This document shows, piece after piece, positions 60,902 through 64,000 of a DNA stretch of 64,000 bases; the stretch's first letter is position 1, and each line of letters opens with the position of its first letter. This DNA is from an uncultured Mycoplasma sp. (GTDB taxonomy: Bacteria; Bacillota_I; Bacilli_A; Mycoplasmatales; Mycoplasmoidaceae): positions 1-64,000 of the forward strand of contig CANSNC010000003.1 of assembly GCA_947648205.1 (NCBI GenBank). The letters are read 5' to 3'. Under the pieces are notes generated by a model that made no database searches, was not told the origin of the DNA, and was given only the letters and a program-made list of their open reading frames with translations. The translations under genes and the position numbers were made by a program.

Positions 60902-63310
60902 TTAATTATTTTGAACAAAATCTCTATAATTTAAATCACCATTTTGATTTACAATTACTTGATATTTTGGATCAACCAATTTATAACCTTGATACTTTAA
61001 AGAAGCATGATACATTGGTAAAATTGGATATTGACTATCTATTCAATTCAATAAATGAATTCCATTTGATTGCTGTAAACCAGCTCAAATTGATATTTCA
61101 TTTGAAAGATTTGATTTAATATTTTTATAAGTATCATGTTCACCAAATGCTGCAGCATTTTTAGTTTGTAAATAAGTTGCAAGACTATATGCTCATGTTT
61201 TAGATTGACTTGTTTTTGCACTTGGAGATTCTAAAGATGCCTCTAAAACAGCATACAATGGTTTTCATAAATTAGTTACATGATATGACTGTTGTAAACT
61301 ATCATAACCTTTTTCTGTAGCACTACTATTATTATCAATTGGATTACCATCAGAATCAAAATCATATTCAAAATATAATCCAATTCATGTTCCAAGACCA
61401 TTATAATCAGGTCCTCATAACATATCGCCCATTGGCACAGCTTTTTTATAATAAACATTATCAACAGTTGAAGCTGCATTATAGTCCATATAAGTAAATG
61501 TTACAGCACCATCTGTAAGTACTTTTATTTGATTACCAACTTCTGTAAAATATGCAGTATCTTTTGGGTCTTTTGTTTGAAGTAATGTTCAGTATGTTAA
61601 TGTTAATGGAGCACTACTTGTATATCCCAATGCACTTAAAGCAGTCTTTAAAGTATTTTTTTGTTCGTTACTTGCCAAAATAAACTCATTAGAAGTTTGC
61701 ATAGTATTATATTGACTTCCAACAATACCTTTTGGTTGTTCAGTAACTGCCCCAGGATTTTGAATAGATGATCCAGCTGGAATACTTAGTGCAACATTAC
61801 TAGCAATTGCTTCATAATAATCAATATTAGTATTTGCATCTTTTGCTACAGGATATACACCATATGGAATTGATGATAAGGAAAAATCTTTTGTACCTGT
61901 AGTATATCTTATTTCAGCTAATTTTCCTCAATTTATATACTCATTAAGTGATTTTCTTATTGTTAAAGCATTTGTATCATGAAAATTTTTAACAAATTTT
62001 TCATAACTTGATGTTACCAATTTTGAATCTTTAAGTTGGCCTTTTTCATTAAAAATTCCAAGATTATATCCAATAAATCTTCCTTGTGCAGTTTTTGGAG
62101 CAGGAATAGGAATCAATGAAGGACTAGATGCATATGATTGAACAGCACTAGTATTTAGATGTTGAGGTACAGGAGCATATGAAACTTGATTAGCATTAAA
62201 TAAGTTGTATATTTGTTCTTGACTACCTGCTTTATATCTTTTAATTATTTTAGGTATCTTTGCATTTATATCTAGCTTATTCATATCATATGATGACTTC
62301 ATTGCATCAAAATATTGCTGGCTAATACTAAATGTAACATCTTGTTGTGAACTTGCTGAAATATAATAAGGTCCTATTGATCAAACATCTACATTGTCTT
62401 CTGAACCACCACCATAAACTCTTGTTCAATCTGTTTTAGTTTTATCAATTATTTGTGCAGTTCCATCTTGAGTGAATTTTACAACATTAGATGTATCAGG
62501 TGTCTCTAGTGTTGCTGCAGTGTCAGGATGCGAATGTGGAATGGGGAAGAAATATTGCTTAGTTAGAATGTCTAAAAAATAAGGAGTTTTTGTAGAATCA
62601 TCAATTACATATGTAAATGTACCACCTGCTTCAGTTGAATCATTCTCTTGGATTTTAATTGTTTCATCATAATTAATTCCAGCAAGTCCCATAAAATAAC
62701 CATTACTATTAAGTTTATAATCAGATGAAATTTTGTAACCTTTTAGAGAGTATAAAAAATCTCTTGGTACTAATGATTGTTGAGACTTACCAGTAGTATC
62801 TACTCACTTAAAATCCTTATTCAAAGTAAATTCTACTTTAGATGCATTAGCCATTTTCTTACCAAATTCTTCTGTATTTATACTATAAGTACCATTATGA
62901 TTTGTAAATGCATTAGCATCTGATAAATTTGCAGAATCTATAGTATGTATTACTTCATCTTGTCCAGAAGAATTTTTTTGATAAATTACAATTTTACTTG
63001 CAGCTTCTAAAACTAGTCTTGATTCAGGTTTTGATACTCAAGTTTTATTTTCATATTTATAATCACCTTCAGTAACATAAGTAACAAGAGCACCATATAC
63101 ACTTTGGAATTCAGTTGTACTAGGAGCATCAATAAACGAAGCACCAAGTGGTGTAGAACTATTCGCAAAAACATCATTTGGTGAAGCAATTACAAAACCC
63201 TTACTAGCAGTAGAACAACTTGCCAACATAGCAGCTGTTGGAACAGAAACTGCTAATGCAGCACCAGTTAAAGTTAATCATTTTAAAGTTTTCTTTTTAT
63301 TGAATTTCAT
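60902..63310 (-). CDS. oppA: Oligopeptide ABC transporter substrate-binding lipoprotein OppA
   Basis: 802 residues. A basic N-terminus and hydrophobic segment end in the lipobox L-A-S-C (Cys near residue 30), so it is a membrane-anchored lipoprotein. The mature region is large and rich in Ser, Thr and Asn. It ends with the segment D-P-K-Y-Q-V-I-V-N-Q-N-G-D-L-N-Y-R-D-F-V. The same ending occurs in the second copy at the window edge. It captures peptides for OppBC. Position directly upstream of oppB supports the assignment more than any single motif. Over ten UGA Trp codons. AAAGGGTT precedes the start. Confidence 0.85.
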
Positions 63311-63362
63311 TTTTAACCCTTTCAAAAAATAGGAAGCAAATTAAGTAATATATAAAATAAAA

Positions 63363-63468
63363 AATTATTACTATTCACCTAGTAATAATTTTTTTAATTC
63401 TAAGATTAATATTTTTCAAATTAATTATTACTAGTAATTCTTTTTATTTGTTTTTACTAATAATAATT
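63363..63468 (-). promoter_or_regulatory. Candidate attenuator in the oppA leader
   Basis: On the minus strand there are four segments in order: S1 63468-63454, S2 63437-63423, S3 63390-63380, S4 63373-63363. S1:S2 pair over 15 bp with one G-U. S2:S3 and S3:S4 share the same 11-bp complement. S3:S4 (AATTATTACTA with TAGTAATAATT, 6-nt loop) is followed by TTTT and extends to about 15 bp, as in a terminator. S1:S2 and S3:S4 can coexist, while S2:S3 excludes both. Confidence 0.5.
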
Positions 63469-63472
63469 ATTT

Positions 63473-63500
63473 TATATATCAAGTAAAAACACCTATCCAA
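63473..63500 (-). promoter_or_regulatory. Candidate oppA promoter
   Basis: Minus-strand TTGGAT (63500-63495) and TATATA (63478-63473) are separated by 16 nt. A TG lies one base before the -10 element, as in extended -10 promoters. The start would fall within segment S1 of the leader structure. Confidence 0.45.
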
Positions 63501-63564
63501 TTCTTTTATTATTAAAGATTTGCATAGAAATGTATTTAATTGATGTATAAAATTTCTTATTCAT
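63493..63564 (-). CDS. Possible leader peptide ORF upstream of oppA
   Basis: A 23-codon ORF beginning M-N-K-K-F-Y-T with AAGGAAG 6 nt before the ATG, ending at TAG 24 nt before the first leader segment. Lys/Ile/Asn-rich, no UGA. It does not resemble the OppA N-terminus. Its stop overlaps the -35 of the candidate oppA promoter, so the two readings compete. Confidence 0.35.
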   Translation of the reverse strand: MNKKFYTSIKYISMQIFNNKRIG

Positions 63565-63647
63565 ATTTATCTTCCTTAATATTAATTAAACCACAATAAT
63601 TAGAATATGCACAATTTTTATAAAATTAGGTCTACATTAGAATAATA

Positions 63648-63685
63648 AAAATATCATGCTGAATATTATAACAACATGATATTTT
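63648..63685 (-). terminator. Terminator of the second oppA copy
   Basis: AAAATATCATG and CATGATATTTT, perfect 11-bp stem with a 16-nt loop and minus-strand T-run, 23 nt after the stop at 63708. Confidence 0.8.
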
Positions 63686-63707
63686 ATAAAATTAAAGTAA
63701 ATTGAAA

Positions 63708-64000
63708 TTAATATTTTAAAACAAAATCTCTATAGTTTATATCACCATTCAGGTTTAAAATCACTTGATACTTTGGATCAACCAATTTATAACCAACATA
63801 AGTTAAACTTGGTTGATACATTGGAATAATTGGAGATTGACTATCAATTCAATCAACCAAGTTAATTCCATTTGATTGGTTAATACCAGCTCAAATAGAT
63901 ATTTCAGTGTCTAGATTTGACTTAATATTTTTATATGTATCATTTGTACCAAATGATGCTGCTCCTGTAGAAGTTAAATGGTTTTTTAAGCTTATTAATC
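63708..64000 (-). CDS. Second OppA-like lipoprotein, C-terminal end only
   Basis: The last 97 codons of a gene continuing beyond the window. They match the end of the neighbouring OppA almost line by line: F-G-T-N-D-T-Y-K-N-I-K-S-N-L, E-I-S-I-W-A-G, W-I-D-S-Q-S-P-I, Y-K-L-V-D-P-K-Y-Q-V-I-L and Y-R-D-F-V. W codons are UGA in both. It is a tandem duplicate of the peptide-binding lipoprotein. N-terminus and lipobox are not visible here. Confidence 0.85.

Larger units (their letters stand above)
63311..63707 (-). other. Intergenic region between two oppA copies
   Basis: The 397-bp gap contains the terminator of the upstream oppA copy (63648-63685), a 23-codon ORF with a good ribosome binding site, a promoter candidate (63473-63500), and four mutually complementary segments ending in a terminator-like hairpin. 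No RNA gene recognised. Confidence 0.6.

Overview
The window is a compact, very AT-rich stretch from a mollicute (wall-less mycoplasma). The strongest evidence is the genetic code. Nearly every conserved protein is intact only if UGA is read as tryptophan: the thioredoxin active site W-CGPC, the TrmB D-P-W-P motif, RpoB, RpoC, PheT and OppB. Genes are closely packed, with short gaps, AAGGAG-type ribosome binding sites and A/T-rich hairpin terminators. Gene neighbourhoods (apt / SecDF / (p)ppGpp synthetase; pheS-pheT; hisS-aspS; rplM-rpsI; nadE-obg; oppBCDF with a very long OppF) match what I remember of the Mycoplasma pneumoniae / Malacoplasma branch. The genus is inferred from memory and is not proven.

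Layout. 1-4 kb: trxA, apt and secDF on the minus strand. 4-9.7 kb: plus-strand rsh, ackA, ispG and a YtpR-like protein, with one small minus-strand membrane protein after rsh. 9.7-12.1 kb: an accessory minus-strand operon of a phosphotransferase-fold kinase and two PEBP-like proteins. 12.3-22.1 kb: rpoB-rpoC and pyk. 22-26.5 kb: two CPBP-family membrane proteins, then a MoxR ATPase with a partner that carries a degenerate von Willebrand A-like motif. 26.6-30.4 kb: membrane protein-obg-nadE, a small zinc-type protein, and trmB. 30.4-35.7 kb: a SWIM-SNF2 helicase divergent from a DUF2779-type double nuclease. 35.8-37.4 kb: a DUF31-type serine protease. 37.5-43.7 kb: dut-ygjP-pheS-pheT-prs-rnmV. 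43.9-45.7 kb: recU (plus), then rplU-prp-rpmA and a small membrane protein (minus). 45.9-49.4 kb: uvrA and two small upstream genes. 49.7-53.7 kb: hisS-aspS and rplM-rpsI. 53.9-64 kb: an oligopeptide ABC transporter (oppA, oppB, oppC, oppD, oppF) with the end of a second oppA copy at the window edge.

Most genes are housekeeping: transcription, translation, nucleotide and cofactor supply, acetate and pyruvate metabolism, secretion and peptide import. The most interesting unexplained structure is regulatory. The oppA leader has four segments that can pair in mutually exclusive ways and end in a terminator-like hairpin. The oppA-oppB gap has a terminator hairpin almost touching oppB, preceded by a small ORF with a strong ribosome binding site. 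Together they suggest transcription attenuation of a peptide-import operon. Other accessory features worth attention are the PEBP/kinase operon, the MoxR/VWA-like pair, the active/degenerate CPBP pair and the helicase/nuclease divergent pair. I saw no rRNA, tRNA, CRISPR array, insertion sequence or phage module. All calls come from reading the sequence; no database search was run.
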